Of a stretch of 17,261 nt of DNA, positions 7,368 through 16,390 are shown one piece after another. Under the pieces are notes generated by a model. It was not told where the DNA came from. It did not search any database and saw only the letters and a program-made list of their open reading frames with translations. Within the stretch, counting starts at the first letter, position 1. Each line of letters begins with the position of its first letter. The stretch spans positions 1 to 17,261 of the forward strand of contig CAYNOQ010000052.1 in NCBI GenBank assembly GCA_964398855.1, in the 5' to 3' direction. The position numbers and the translations under genes were made by a program. This DNA is from Mariniphaga sp964398855 (GTDB lineage: Bacteria > Bacteroidota > Bacteroidia > Bacteroidales > Prolixibacteraceae).

Positions 7368-8678
7368 ATGAAAATAAAAAAGCAAATAAGTATTATCTGC
7401 CTTTTCGCAGTTATGGTGCTTCTGTTTTCGTCATGCAAAGAAAACAGCTCTGACGAATTTGGAACTCCGTACGATCCTTCAAAACCGGTCGTAATCACTG
7501 ATATAGAACCAGAAGATGGAGGTTTTGCGACTAAGGTTTTCATCACCGGAAGCAATTTTGGCACAGATGCGTCAAAAATCAAGGTGTATTTTGGTGATAC
7601 GCCTGCTACCGTAGTAAACTCCAACGGAGAGCACCTGTACGTGTTTTCACCACGTCAGGATGACGGGGAGAGACACATTTCCGTTGTGGTGAATAACGAC
7701 AGTGCAGTGTATTATGATAAGACGTTCAAATATACTGTCAAGTTCATTGTTCGTACCCTTACCGGGAAAAAGGGTACCGGAAAGTTTAAGCCTGGCAAGC
7801 TGACCGAAGCAGAATTTCAGTATCCCTCTACATTAGTTGCAGACAAGAATGGCAACATCTTTTTGTCACATTGGCGCATTCCCTACAGTCTTATTCGAAT
7901 CAATGAAGAAGAAGATATTGCGGAATTTGTATTGCCCGGAAGTACAAGTTCATATTATGCCCTGGGTGCCCCTACTGTAGATGCAAACGGAGTGGTATCT
8001 GCCATTTCGGATGGAGGTGCTGTTTATTTCTCATTTGACCCGGAGGAAGGCTGGGCGCCAAGGGAACGCTCAATCTATTCTGACGGCTCTTATACCAGAG
8101 CCACTGCACATAGCATTGCTGCTCATCCGATTACGGGCGATTTATATACCCGTTACGCCGCGAGTGGCCATCTCATCAAAATTGATCCTACCACCAGAGA
8201 AGCTACATTAGTGTCCGAAACAGTAACTTCAATTGACTCATACCTGGTTTTCGACCCTGTCAATCCAAATCTTTTGTACATCGCATATGACAATTTACAC
8301 AGTATTGGATTGTATAATCTTGAAACAAATGAACATACAATTTTTGCAGGTTCGGCAGGCGCGGCAGGATGGATGGACGGACCGCTGAAGGAAGCCAGAT
8401 TCAACAAGCCAAGCCAGTTAATCGTGGCTCCCAATAGCAACCTGTACGTAGTAGACAGAAATAACCACTGTATCCGTGAGATTATCCTACCTGATGAAAG
8501 CGGCGAAGGCGGTATGGTGCGGACTATTATCGGTAAGGGAGGCGTAGCCGGTTATCAGGACGGTAATCCCGATGACGCATTGTTCAATGAACCGAGAGGC
8601 GTAGCTGTTTTGCCGGATGGTACAATGTATATATCAGAATGGGGTAACAATGTGATCAGAAAATTGACACAGGAATAA
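7368..8678 (+). CDS. IPT/TIG and NHL-repeat lipoprotein, first gene of the SusC/SusD locus
   Basis: Predicted outer-membrane lipoprotein of 436 aa. The signal ends in a lipobox (FSSC, lipidated Cys23), followed by a polar, acidic linker (KENSSDE). An IPT/TIG Ig-like domain covers about residues 40-124 (VITDIEPEDGG, VFITGSNFG, IKVYFGDTPA). From about 128 to 434 comes a beta-propeller of the NHL type. The clearest blades are about 326-372 (GWMDGPLKEARFNKPSQL, NLYVVDRNNHCIREI) and 387-433 (GYQDGNPDDALFNEPRGV, TMYISEWGNNVIRKL), with a weaker one at about 131-178. IPT plus NHL lipoproteins are found beside SusC/SusD pairs in Bacteroidetes, where a surface glycan-binding role is usually inferred. 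No catalytic motif is recognisable. It ends 25 nt before susC. The ligand is unknown. Confidence 0.88.
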   Translation: MKIKKQISIICLFAVMVLLFSSCKENSSDEFGTPYDPSKPVVITDIEPEDGGFATKVFITGSNFGTDASKIKVYFGDTPATVVNSNGEHLYVFSPRQDDGERHISVVVNNDSAVYYDKTFKYTVKFIVRTLTGKKGTGKFKPGKLTEAEFQYPSTLVADKNGNIFLSHWRIPYSLIRINEEEDIAEFVLPGSTSSYYALGAPTVDANGVVSAISDGGAVYFSFDPEEGWAPRERSIYSDGSYTRATAHSIAAHPITGDLYTRYAASGHLIKIDPTTREATLVSETVTSIDSYLVFDPVNPNLLYIAYDNLHSIGLYNLETNEHTIFAGSAGAAGWMDGPLKEARFNKPSQLIVAPNSNLYVVDRNNHCIREIILPDESGEGGMVRTIIGKGGVAGYQDGNPDDALFNEPRGVAVLPDGTMYISEWGNNVIRKLTQE

Positions 8679-8703
8679 TTAATCATTTATAAACTACAAA
8701 TTT

Positions 8704-11700
8704 ATGCAAAACATAAATAAATTTTTTCTGACCATCTGTTTGCTGTGCCTCTTACCGTTTATGGTTTCGGCACAACAGGCGTTAAATATGGGTGGCGTGG
8801 TAACCGATGACCAGGGTCCTTTGCCGGGAGTGAGCATATATCTAAAAGGGCGTACTACCGTAGGTACGGTGACCAATATGGATGGCACATTCAGAATCAG
8901 AGCATCAAAGGGCGATGTCATTGTATTTACATTTATCGGTTTTAATACTATTGAATATCTTGTAGATCAGGAAGATCAAAATATTAATGTTGAAATGACA
9001 CCCACCACTACCGAAATTGATGAGGTGGTTGTTACGGCATTAGGTACCCAGCGAAAAATGAGCGTTGTGGGCGCTATTGCATCGGTGGATGTTCAGGAGT
9101 TGCAAACTCCGGCGACATCACTGTCAAATATGCTTGGCGGACGGGTTGCAGGTATGATTACCATGTTAGACAGCGGCGAACCGGGCAAAAACATTGCAGA
9201 ATTCTGGGTGCGGGGTATCGGTACTTTCGGTGCAAGCAGTTCTGCATTGGTATTGATTGACGGGCTTGAAGGCAATCTGAACTCTATTGACCCTGCCGAC
9301 GTAGAATCCTTTTCCATACTTAAAGACGCCTCGGCAACAGCTGTTTATGGTGTGCGCGGCGCCAACGGCGTTGTGCTGGTTACCACCAAGCGCGGGGTGA
9401 GCGGGAGGCTGAAAATTACAGCGAGAGCAAATTATACATTATCCAATTTGAATCGTATGCCTGAATATCTTGGCGCATATGATTATGCGAGCCTGGCAAA
9501 CGAAGCAAGATCTGTGCGTGGAGAGGAAATTTTGTATAACTCTGCCGAAATGAAAATTATCCAGCAACGCTTAGACCCCGATTTATATCCCAATGTGGAT
9601 TGGCAAAAGGAAATTATGAAGCGAAACGGATTTCAGCAGACCTATTACATGAGTGCACAAGGTGGCGGCGACGTAGCACGTTACTTTGTCAGCCTGGGTG
9701 CTTCCGTTGAAGACGCAGCCTACAAGGTCGCTCCTGAAAATACCATACGCACGGCAGTAGGATACAATACCTACAGCTTCCGCATGAATCTGGATATAGA
9801 CCTCACAAAAAGTACTACAATGTATTTTGGTACCGACGGCTTCATGTCCATGAGGGCAGAACCCGGTTATGCCGATACGGATGCCTTGTGGGGTACTCAG
9901 TCAACGCTGACACCAATCACAGTTCCAATAAGGTATTCAACCGGAGAACTGGCTGCTTACAGCGCGGGATTTGGAGGTTCGGGTATTTCTCCTTATGTAA
10001 TGTTGAATTACTCCGGAAAACAAACCAGGCAAAACTATACCGGTAAGTCAACAATTGCCATAACACACGATTTCTCCAATTGGATAGAAAATCTGAGATT
10101 GAGAGTACAGGGAGCGTATGATAATCTTTCATGGAAAGATGAAAGACGATACGTTATGCCCGATTTGTTTCTGGCATCCGGGCGCACTGTCTGGGGCGAA
10201 TTGCAATTAACAAGGACACTGGATGCTGTTAGTCCTCAATATTCAAATAGTAAGCGTCAATCGCAGAAATTTCATTTTGAAAGTACGCTTACATGGGACA
10301 GGGTAATAGCAGTTGACCATCGACTAAGCGCTTTGGCTTATTACTATATGAGCGACGAGCAGGATACGCGCGATGCCGACAATGCTGCAGTAGGGCGTAG
10401 AGCACTGGAAGCTCTGCCCAAAAGATATCAGGGGCTTTCGAGCCGTATTACATACGGATTCAGGGATACTTACATGATTGATGTAAACTTTGGATACACA
10501 GGTTCAGAAAACTTTGAACCGGGCAAACAGTTCGGCTTTTTCCCCTCGGTAGCAGTCGGGTGGGTTCCAACCAATTATGAATGGGCAAAGAGTAATGTTG
10601 AATGGCTCAACTATCTGAAAATACGTGCTTCCTACGGAACGGTGGGCAGCGACCGTATAGCCGACTTCCGTTTCCCTTTTATGACCATTATTGCAGAAAA
10701 CCAATCTGTGGGCTGGGGTAGCAATCTCAACGGAGTTTCTGAATCGCAGTTCGGCGCCAACAACCTGATGTGGGAACGCGCACTGAAATCCAATGTGGGT
10801 GTGGAGGGGCGCATGCTCAATGACCGGTTATCATTTGTGGTTGACTTTTTCAACGACAAGCGCGAGAGTATTTTCCAGCGTCGTCAAACTGTACCCGGTT
10901 ATGTGGGTTTAGTCTGGTCTGCACGCCCATACGGTAACGTGGGGAGTATGCGCAGTTTCGGTACTGACGGAAATATCTCCTTTACACAGGACATCAACAG
11001 AGACATGAGTATTACCGTCAGGGGAAATTACACTTATTCGCAGAATGAAATTCTCTATTGGGAAGAGTTACCCACGCCATATCCTTACCAGAATCGCCAG
11101 GGATATCCGTACAATGCAATACGTGGTTACATTTCCACGGGACTGTTCGTTGACGAAGATGATATAGCAAACAGCGCCACACAATCTTTCGGAGGTTTCA
11201 AAGTGATGCCGGGCGACATTAAATACAAAGATGTCAACGGCGACGGCGTAATTAATTCCGACGACAGGGTTTACCTGTCTGATCCTACCTATCCCCGTTT
11301 GATGTACGGTTTTGGTGGCGAAGCGAGATATAAAAACTTTACATTGGGTGTACTGTTCAAGGGAACCGGAAATACAACTTTCTATCATGTTGGTTATAAC
11401 AGTGCTTATGGAGTTAACGGTGCAGGTTATGTACCTTTCAATGACGGACGCATCGGTAACGTGCTGACAATGGTCAACGATCCATCCAATCGTTGGGTGC
11501 CTATGGAGTATGCTTTGGAGAACGGCATTGATCCGGCTCTGGCAGAAAACCCGGATGCACGTTTCCCGCGGCTTTCTTATGGATACAATGCCAATAACTC
11601 ACAGCTGTCAACATTCTGGAAAAACAATTCCCGATACCTTCGTCTTCAGGAAGTTACGCTCAACTATAATCTTAGAGCAAATTTCATCAAGCGGATAGGT

Positions 11701-11847
11701 TTGTCATCGGCTGACATACAATTTGTAGGTACAAACCTTCATGTTTGGGACAGGATTAAAGACTGGGATCCTGAACAGGGATACAGAAACGGACGCGCAT
11801 ATCCGATACCGGCAAGGTATGCTCTGCAATTTTATCTTAACTTTTAA
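8704..11847 (+). CDS. SusC/RagA-family TonB-dependent outer-membrane transporter
   Basis: A TonB-dependent outer-membrane channel of 1047 aa that imports glycan or peptide fragments using energy from TonB-ExbBD. The signal peptide is at about 1-23 (cleavage near VSA-QQ). A carboxypeptidase-regulatory-like domain spans about 27-100, followed by a TonB-box-like segment (EIDEVVVTALG, about 105-114). The plug at about 117-231 carries LSNMLGGRVAGM, VRGIGTFG and the SusC signature SATAVYGVRGANGVVLVTTK. The remainder is the 22-strand barrel, ending in phenylalanine (QFYLNF). A DVNGDGVINSDD segment at about 843-854 resembles a calcium-binding loop and is frequent in this family. There is no N-terminal STN signalling domain, so coupling to an anti-sigma factor is unlikely. 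The susD homologue starts 2 nt downstream. The substrate cannot be inferred. Confidence 0.96.
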   Translation: MQNINKFFLTICLLCLLPFMVSAQQALNMGGVVTDDQGPLPGVSIYLKGRTTVGTVTNMDGTFRIRASKGDVIVFTFIGFNTIEYLVDQEDQNINVEMTPTTTEIDEVVVTALGTQRKMSVVGAIASVDVQELQTPATSLSNMLGGRVAGMITMLDSGEPGKNIAEFWVRGIGTFGASSSALVLIDGLEGNLNSIDPADVESFSILKDASATAVYGVRGANGVVLVTTKRGVSGRLKITARANYTLSNLNRMPEYLGAYDYASLANEARSVRGEEILYNSAEMKIIQQRLDPDLYPNVDWQKEIMKRNGFQQTYYMSAQGGGDVARYFVSLGASVEDAAYKVAPENTIRTAVGYNTYSFRMNLDIDLTKSTTMYFGTDGFMSMRAEPGYADTDALWGTQSTLTPITVPIRYSTGELAAYSAGFGGSGISPYVMLNYSGKQTRQNYTGKSTIAITHDFSNWIENLRLRVQGAYDNLSWKDERRYVMPDLFLASGRTVWGELQLTRTLDAVSPQYSNSKRQSQKFHFESTLTWDRVIAVDHRLSALAYYYMSDEQDTRDADNAAVGRRALEALPKRYQGLSSRITYGFRDTYMIDVNFGYTGSENFEPGKQFGFFPSVAVGWVPTNYEWAKSNVEWLNYLKIRASYGTVGSDRIADFRFPFMTIIAENQSVGWGSNLNGVSESQFGANNLMWERALKSNVGVEGRMLNDRLSFVVDFFNDKRESIFQRRQTVPGYVGLVWSARPYGNVGSMRSFGTDGNISFTQDINRDMSITVRGNYTYSQNEILYWEELPTPYPYQNRQGYPYNAIRGYISTGLFVDEDDIANSATQSFGGFKVMPGDIKYKDVNGDGVINSDDRVYLSDPTYPRLMYGFGGEARYKNFTLGVLFKGTGNTTFYHVGYNSAYGVNGAGYVPFNDGRIGNVLTMVNDPSNRWVPMEYALENGIDPALAENPDARFPRLSYGYNANNSQLSTFWKNNSRYLRLQEVTLNYNLRANFIKRIGLSSADIQFVGTNLHVWDRIKDWDPEQGYRNGRAYPIPARYALQFYLNF

Positions 11848-11849
11848 TA

Positions 11850-13865
11850 ATGGGGAAAATGAAAATAATAAAAAAGCACATAATAATAATTTTAGCGTTT
11901 ATGGCAACCCTTGCGGTGCCGTCTTGCAATTTTCTTGATGTTGCCGATAACTTTGAAGAGTCGTTTAAATGGGATTCCATTTTTATTAACAAAAGGAATT
12001 TGGAACGTTATGTATGGAATATTCCGACTCTGTTTCCGGATGAAGGGTATAAGTTCGATAAACTTGGTTCTTTTGCCTGCGACGAGGCTTTTTCGATAAT
12101 GATTAGCGACTATACGGCGCTTGACTTCGTTCAGGGGCACATAACGCCAACCAATCTAAGAGCTTTTAATATCTGGAACAACATGTATATTGTTGTTCGC
12201 AAAGTGAACACTGTTCTTGCAAACATTGATAAAACGGCAGATCTGGTAGATGGCAGCAGGGAAAAGAACGAGCTGTTAGGCTATCTCTATTTCATGCGGG
12301 CTTATGCCTATTACAGGTTAGTGATGCATTACGGTCCCGTGGTGATTATTGGAGATGACGTATTGGAGACTAATGAAGAGACAGAGTACTATGATAGTGT
12401 CCGGGCAACGTTTGACGAGTCTGTTGATTATGTATGCGGTGAATTGGAGCGTGCAGCAGACCTCTTACCACAGACAGTTTCAGCCAGCTTTTTCGGACGC
12501 CCTGTTTCCGGTTCTGCATTAGGGTTGAGTGCCCGTTTACGCCTTATTCAGGCAAGTCCGCTGTGGAACGGAGGACTGGCAGCGCGAAGGACCTACGGAT
12601 CATGGTTAAGATCAACCGACAGGGTAAACTACGTCTCGCAAACATACGACGAGAAAAAATGGGCTGATGCAGCAGCGGTTTGCAAGCGTATTATAGATTC
12701 CAATGTCTTTTCACTGCACACCATATCAAAACGTGCAGATAGCCCGGAATTGCCCGACAATGTCTCAAAACTTGATTTCCCGGACGGAGCCGGAGACATT
12801 GACGTGTTCAGATCACTTCACGATATGTTCAACGGAGAGTCACCGGTGATGCGTAATCCGGAATTTCTGTGGGCGCAAATGTCAGGCGGACTGGGAACTT
12901 ATACGCGACACTCTTTCCCGTATGAAACATTTAACGGATATGCCACCGTTTCCGTGCCGCAAAAAATCATTGACGCATTTCGTATGGCAGACGGACGTCC
13001 CATAAATAATTCAAGCGCTGAATATCCATACGAAACGGATGGTATATGGAATGGTCCGGCAGACGTAACCTTTTCCGGCTACACGCTGAAAACAAACGTT
13101 CACAAGATGTTTATCAACCGTGAGATGAGGTTCTATGTGGACATCGGATTCAGTGGCGCACACTGGCCTATGCTTTCCACATCAAATGATTCGAGAAGAA
13201 ATGTTCAGTTTTGGTATAATGCATCGGGCAATGCAGGAAAAAATACAGTTCGTAATCTGCCATACAACGTGAATACGACCGGCTATACATTGAGAAAATT
13301 CGTACATCCGGAAGATTCGTGGGGAGTACCCGGACAGGGAACAGGTTACGAAAACTCCCGCAGAGTATCAAAAGCTTATCCCATTATTCGCTATGCAGAA
13401 ATCCTGCTTGCTTATGTGGAAGCACTGAACAATCTGACCTCCTCACACAGCATTGTGGGCAGCGACGGCAAAACCTATACGCTTTCAAGGGATGTCAACG
13501 AAATGGGTAAGTATTTCAATATGGTTCGTTACAGGGCAGGATTACCGGGATTAACACCCGAAGAACTTGCTTCACCGGAGACGATGCAGGAATTGATTGA
13601 AACAGAACGGATGGTGGAATTACTTCACGAAAACGCACGCTTTTGGGATGTGCGCCGCTGGGGAAAATATGAAACTACTGAAAGGGAGTCAATTATGGGA
13701 ATGGATATGGACGCTGACGGACTGGCTTTTTACAATGTAGTTCCGGTTAATCAAGTGGTTGCAAGAAACAGGGTAGTGGACAAAAAACTCATCCTTCTTC
13801 CCATCGAATTGAATGAGGTGAGAAAATCACCTTCTATGGATCAGAATCCCGGATACCAATATTAA
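11850..13865 (+). CDS. SusD/RagB-family substrate-binding lipoprotein
   Basis: An outer-membrane lipoprotein expected to form the hinged lid on the preceding SusC transporter and to capture its ligand. At 671 aa it is at the long end for the family (about 500-650). The lipobox VPSC lipidates Cys26 and is followed by the usual FLD. The TPR-like core shows WNNMYIVVRKVNTVLANID (about 109-127) and YFMRAYAYYRLVMHYGP (about 147-163), then SARLRLIQASPLWNGG (about 227-242). The C-terminal region has RYAEILLAYVEALN, VRYRAGLPGL, ERMVELLHENARFWDVRRWG and the terminal NPGY signature. A second in-frame ATG at 11859 (codon 4) could equally be the start, and the lipobox fits either. Only 2 nt separate it from susC, which suggests tight coupling. 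Confidence 0.95.
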   Translation: MGKMKIIKKHIIIILAFMATLAVPSCNFLDVADNFEESFKWDSIFINKRNLERYVWNIPTLFPDEGYKFDKLGSFACDEAFSIMISDYTALDFVQGHITPTNLRAFNIWNNMYIVVRKVNTVLANIDKTADLVDGSREKNELLGYLYFMRAYAYYRLVMHYGPVVIIGDDVLETNEETEYYDSVRATFDESVDYVCGELERAADLLPQTVSASFFGRPVSGSALGLSARLRLIQASPLWNGGLAARRTYGSWLRSTDRVNYVSQTYDEKKWADAAAVCKRIIDSNVFSLHTISKRADSPELPDNVSKLDFPDGAGDIDVFRSLHDMFNGESPVMRNPEFLWAQMSGGLGTYTRHSFPYETFNGYATVSVPQKIIDAFRMADGRPINNSSAEYPYETDGIWNGPADVTFSGYTLKTNVHKMFINREMRFYVDIGFSGAHWPMLSTSNDSRRNVQFWYNASGNAGKNTVRNLPYNVNTTGYTLRKFVHPEDSWGVPGQGTGYENSRRVSKAYPIIRYAEILLAYVEALNNLTSSHSIVGSDGKTYTLSRDVNEMGKYFNMVRYRAGLPGLTPEELASPETMQELIETERMVELLHENARFWDVRRWGKYETTERESIMGMDMDADGLAFYNVVPVNQVVARNRVVDKKLILLPIELNEVRKSPSMDQNPGYQY

Positions 13866-13883
13866 TTGAAAATAGAAAATAAT

Positions 13884-14825
13884 ATGAAAATATCATTTAA
13901 ATTATTGATTGCCGGCATCATTGCATTCGGCATTGCCGGTTGCGATAACGATGCAATTTATAAGGAAGAACACTACAAACCCCAGGTTTATCTTCTAAGC
14001 AGTGGTACGGAAAATGTTTTTATTGCGTCCTACTCGCTCAATGAAGAAGATCCGGTACAGTATGTTACCATCGGATGCGGGGGTTCAAACACCAACGAAA
14101 AGCCGATTGTAGTGAATCTTGAGCCAAATCCGGAAATGCTGGAGAGATACAACAGTTTGAATTATGATTACGAAAATCAATATGCCAAGCTGCTGCCTGA
14201 GTCCAGATATGAGATATCTTCTTATACCGTAACATTACCGGCTAAATCGGACTATCATTACGAAAGAATACCGGTGAAAGTCAGACCGGAAGGACTATCG
14301 CCCGATTCGGTTTATTTCATTCCGCTGAAAATTGTTAGTGTATCAGAATATGATGTGAATGAGGAGAAGCAGGATATACTTTTTCGGGTAGCAATTGAAA
14401 ACGATTTTGCAACCCAGTATCCGGAAACCTATTATACCAAAAGCGGACAAATGACATCTCCTACTCTGGTATTGAGCGGAACCAAAACTGTACACCCATT
14501 AGGGAAGGACAAGATCAGGATGTTTATCGGCAACGAAGCCTTCACCGCTTTTACAACGCCTGAGGATATTGCCAGAAGCTCTGTTGTAGTTCAGATTCAT
14601 GAAGATAACAGCGTCACGGTTTTGCCTTACGACAGTTCTTTAATGGAAGTGGAAATGCTTTCCAAACTGCCGGATTATAACCGCTACGATCCTGAATTGA
14701 TGCAAGGATTGACCAAGCAGCGCGTATTTTGGCTGAACTATCAGGTTCGTCAAAGAAGCACCCCTACCGGCAATTTTGGCGCATGGAGGGAAGTAGAAGA
14801 GAGGTTGATACGTTTAGAAGATTAA
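13884..14825 (+). CDS. DUF1735-type surface lipoprotein (DUF1735 plus probable DUF4361)
   Basis: Predicted outer-membrane lipoprotein of 313 aa. I start it at the ATG at 13884; the frame is open from a TTG at 13866, but the ATG gives a compact signal (MKISFKLLIAGIIAFGIAGC) with lipobox IAGC and lipidated Cys20, 18 nt after the susD stop. The N-terminal half (about 30-155) resembles the DUF1735 beta-sandwich that occurs in SusD-neighbouring proteins and at the N-terminus of the GH18 protein BT_3987: YLLSSGTENVF, YEISSYTVTLPA, VRPEGLSPDSVYFIPLKI. The C-terminal half (about 165-310) resembles the DUF4361-type partner domain, with less certainty. There is no glycoside hydrolase domain. Its position after susD suggests a SusE/F-like glycan-binding role, which is inferred. 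Confidence 0.82.
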   Translation: MKISFKLLIAGIIAFGIAGCDNDAIYKEEHYKPQVYLLSSGTENVFIASYSLNEEDPVQYVTIGCGGSNTNEKPIVVNLEPNPEMLERYNSLNYDYENQYAKLLPESRYEISSYTVTLPAKSDYHYERIPVKVRPEGLSPDSVYFIPLKIVSVSEYDVNEEKQDILFRVAIENDFATQYPETYYTKSGQMTSPTLVLSGTKTVHPLGKDKIRMFIGNEAFTAFTTPEDIARSSVVVQIHEDNSVTVLPYDSSLMEVEMLSKLPDYNRYDPELMQGLTKQRVFWLNYQVRQRSTPTGNFGAWREVEERLIRLED

Positions 14826-14845
14826 CAAATTAAAAATGAAATGAA

Positions 14846-16381
14846 ATGACTAACAATAAGAATAATTTTCTATTTCAGGCAGCATATTTCACCATCTTTA
14901 TTAGCTTTTTGATGCTCTCAGGTTGCGCTGAAGGTCCCGACAGAGATATTGAACACAATATTTTTGTCACCCATGCGGAATTAAATATGATTGAAGGCGA
15001 CGAGGTTCAGATCACTGCAAGTCCTACAAGTCAATCTTTTTCCTGGGAAAGCAGCAACGCTGACGTAGCAACGGTCAGCTCAACCGGTTTGGTAAAAGCT
15101 GTGGCTGATGGTACATGTTTTATTTATGTAACCAGCAACGAAGGTTTAGACAGAACAATTCCAGTTGATGTTGTACAGTTTATCCCTCTTTCAGGAATTG
15201 AAGTATTCAATACTGCAAATCTCCTAACCCTAGAGACAATATCCGTTTTATTAGGACAGTCTATCAGCCTGGGAGCTAAAGCTACTCCTGAGAATTACAA
15301 TGAAAGGGTATCCTCCGATGTAATTTGGGAGTCGAAAGACGAGAGTATTGTGATAATTGATGAAAATACCGGCGTTCTACAGGCTGTAAATTTCGGCAGC
15401 ACTGAAATTGTAGTTTCCGCTGCAGAAAAACCCGAAGTGCAAAAGGTTATTCCGATAGAAGTGCCAACCATTCCGATTACAGATATCATAGTGTCACCGT
15501 CTTCGCTGGATTTGATATTAGAGCAAACCGCTACTTTGTCAACATCCTTCCTGCCGACAAGCTACAGCGTTGAAGACGAGTCACTCGTATGGTCATCTTC
15601 CGATCCGTCAATTGCTGAGGTAACAGATGGTGTGGTTCAGGCGAACAGCCCGGGGCAAACTACCGTTAAAGTGTCCTTAAACAGTGATCCGACTGTGTTC
15701 ACAGAGGTTTCGGTTTCCGTTGAATTTCCTTCTGTAATAGATATTTCGAAATTTAAAGGTACCGGATTAAATGATAACCTCATTTATAAACAAGTCTATT
15801 TGGAAGAAAATGCTTCCATAGATGTTCTGGGTCTTTCCGACGAAGAAATTGCAGCAGCATACAACCGCGATTTTATGGAATGGAATCCTTCATCAAAAAC
15901 CCTCAAATTTACCGGCGAAACGGGTCAGTGGGATGTTTACTACTCCCATAAGTATCAGTACTTTTGGATCAGACACGATGAGCGCGGCGGCAGTACAACG
16001 GACGTTTACTGGTTAAGAGGACAGGGTTTCACGCAAGCTCCTGTGTGGCATCCCGACCTTGCCGGAACAAGTGGGGGATATTGCTGGGCACTTGCAAAAA
16101 TCAGATTTGCAGCATTTATGAAACCATTGGGCAATAACAGGTATCAGGCATCTGTTTACATTCCGTCAGCAGCTCAGTCTGGCAGTTTTTGGATTACCAT
16201 AAAACACAATCTCTGTGCATGGGCCAATCCACCGGGAACACCGTTACAATTTGTCGGACCTGCCGGATTTGCAGCTTCCAATACAGATATAAATGTCAGA
16301 CCTGCTGACTTTACCGGAGGCTATTACCGGATAACATTGGATTTAAATACCAACCAACGAATTCTCGAAAAAATAGATTAA
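14846..16381 (+). CDS. Lipoprotein with three BIG2 Ig-like domains and a Trp-rich C-terminal domain
   Basis: Predicted surface lipoprotein of 511 aa and last gene of the locus. Lipobox LSGC lipidates Cys27. Three bacterial Ig-like group 2 domains follow at about 39-110, 112-206 and 211-294, each with the WxSSxxxxxxV or equivalent core (FSWESSNADVATVSSTGLV, VIWESKDESIVIIDENTGVL, LVWSSSDPSIAEVTDGVV) and a conserved GxTxxxV-like strand. They probably act as a rigid stalk. The C-terminal domain (about 297-511) has eight tryptophans (about W346, W362, W374, W389, W401, W414, W449, W459) and many tyrosines. It resembles the DUF5121/SusE-F kind of glycan-binding module, but I cannot name the family firmly. 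No catalytic motif or T9SS sorting domain is seen. It starts 20 nt after the previous gene; an ATG at 14836 is followed at once by a stop. Confidence 0.82.
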   Translation: MTNNKNNFLFQAAYFTIFISFLMLSGCAEGPDRDIEHNIFVTHAELNMIEGDEVQITASPTSQSFSWESSNADVATVSSTGLVKAVADGTCFIYVTSNEGLDRTIPVDVVQFIPLSGIEVFNTANLLTLETISVLLGQSISLGAKATPENYNERVSSDVIWESKDESIVIIDENTGVLQAVNFGSTEIVVSAAEKPEVQKVIPIEVPTIPITDIIVSPSSLDLILEQTATLSTSFLPTSYSVEDESLVWSSSDPSIAEVTDGVVQANSPGQTTVKVSLNSDPTVFTEVSVSVEFPSVIDISKFKGTGLNDNLIYKQVYLEENASIDVLGLSDEEIAAAYNRDFMEWNPSSKTLKFTGETGQWDVYYSHKYQYFWIRHDERGGSTTDVYWLRGQGFTQAPVWHPDLAGTSGGYCWALAKIRFAAFMKPLGNNRYQASVYIPSAAQSGSFWITIKHNLCAWANPPGTPLQFVGPAGFAASNTDINVRPADFTGGYYRITLDLNTNQRILEKID

Positions 16382-16390
16382 CCAATTTTT

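Noticed and set aside
11230..11265. EF-hand/dockerin-like DVNGDGVINSDD segment in the SusC protein
   Set aside because: Such loops are common in SusC-family barrels; it is not evidence of a dockerin or cellulosome-like assembly.
13866..13883. TTG start for the DUF1735-type lipoprotein
   Set aside because: It directly abuts the susD stop; the in-frame ATG at 13884 gives a standard short lipoprotein signal.
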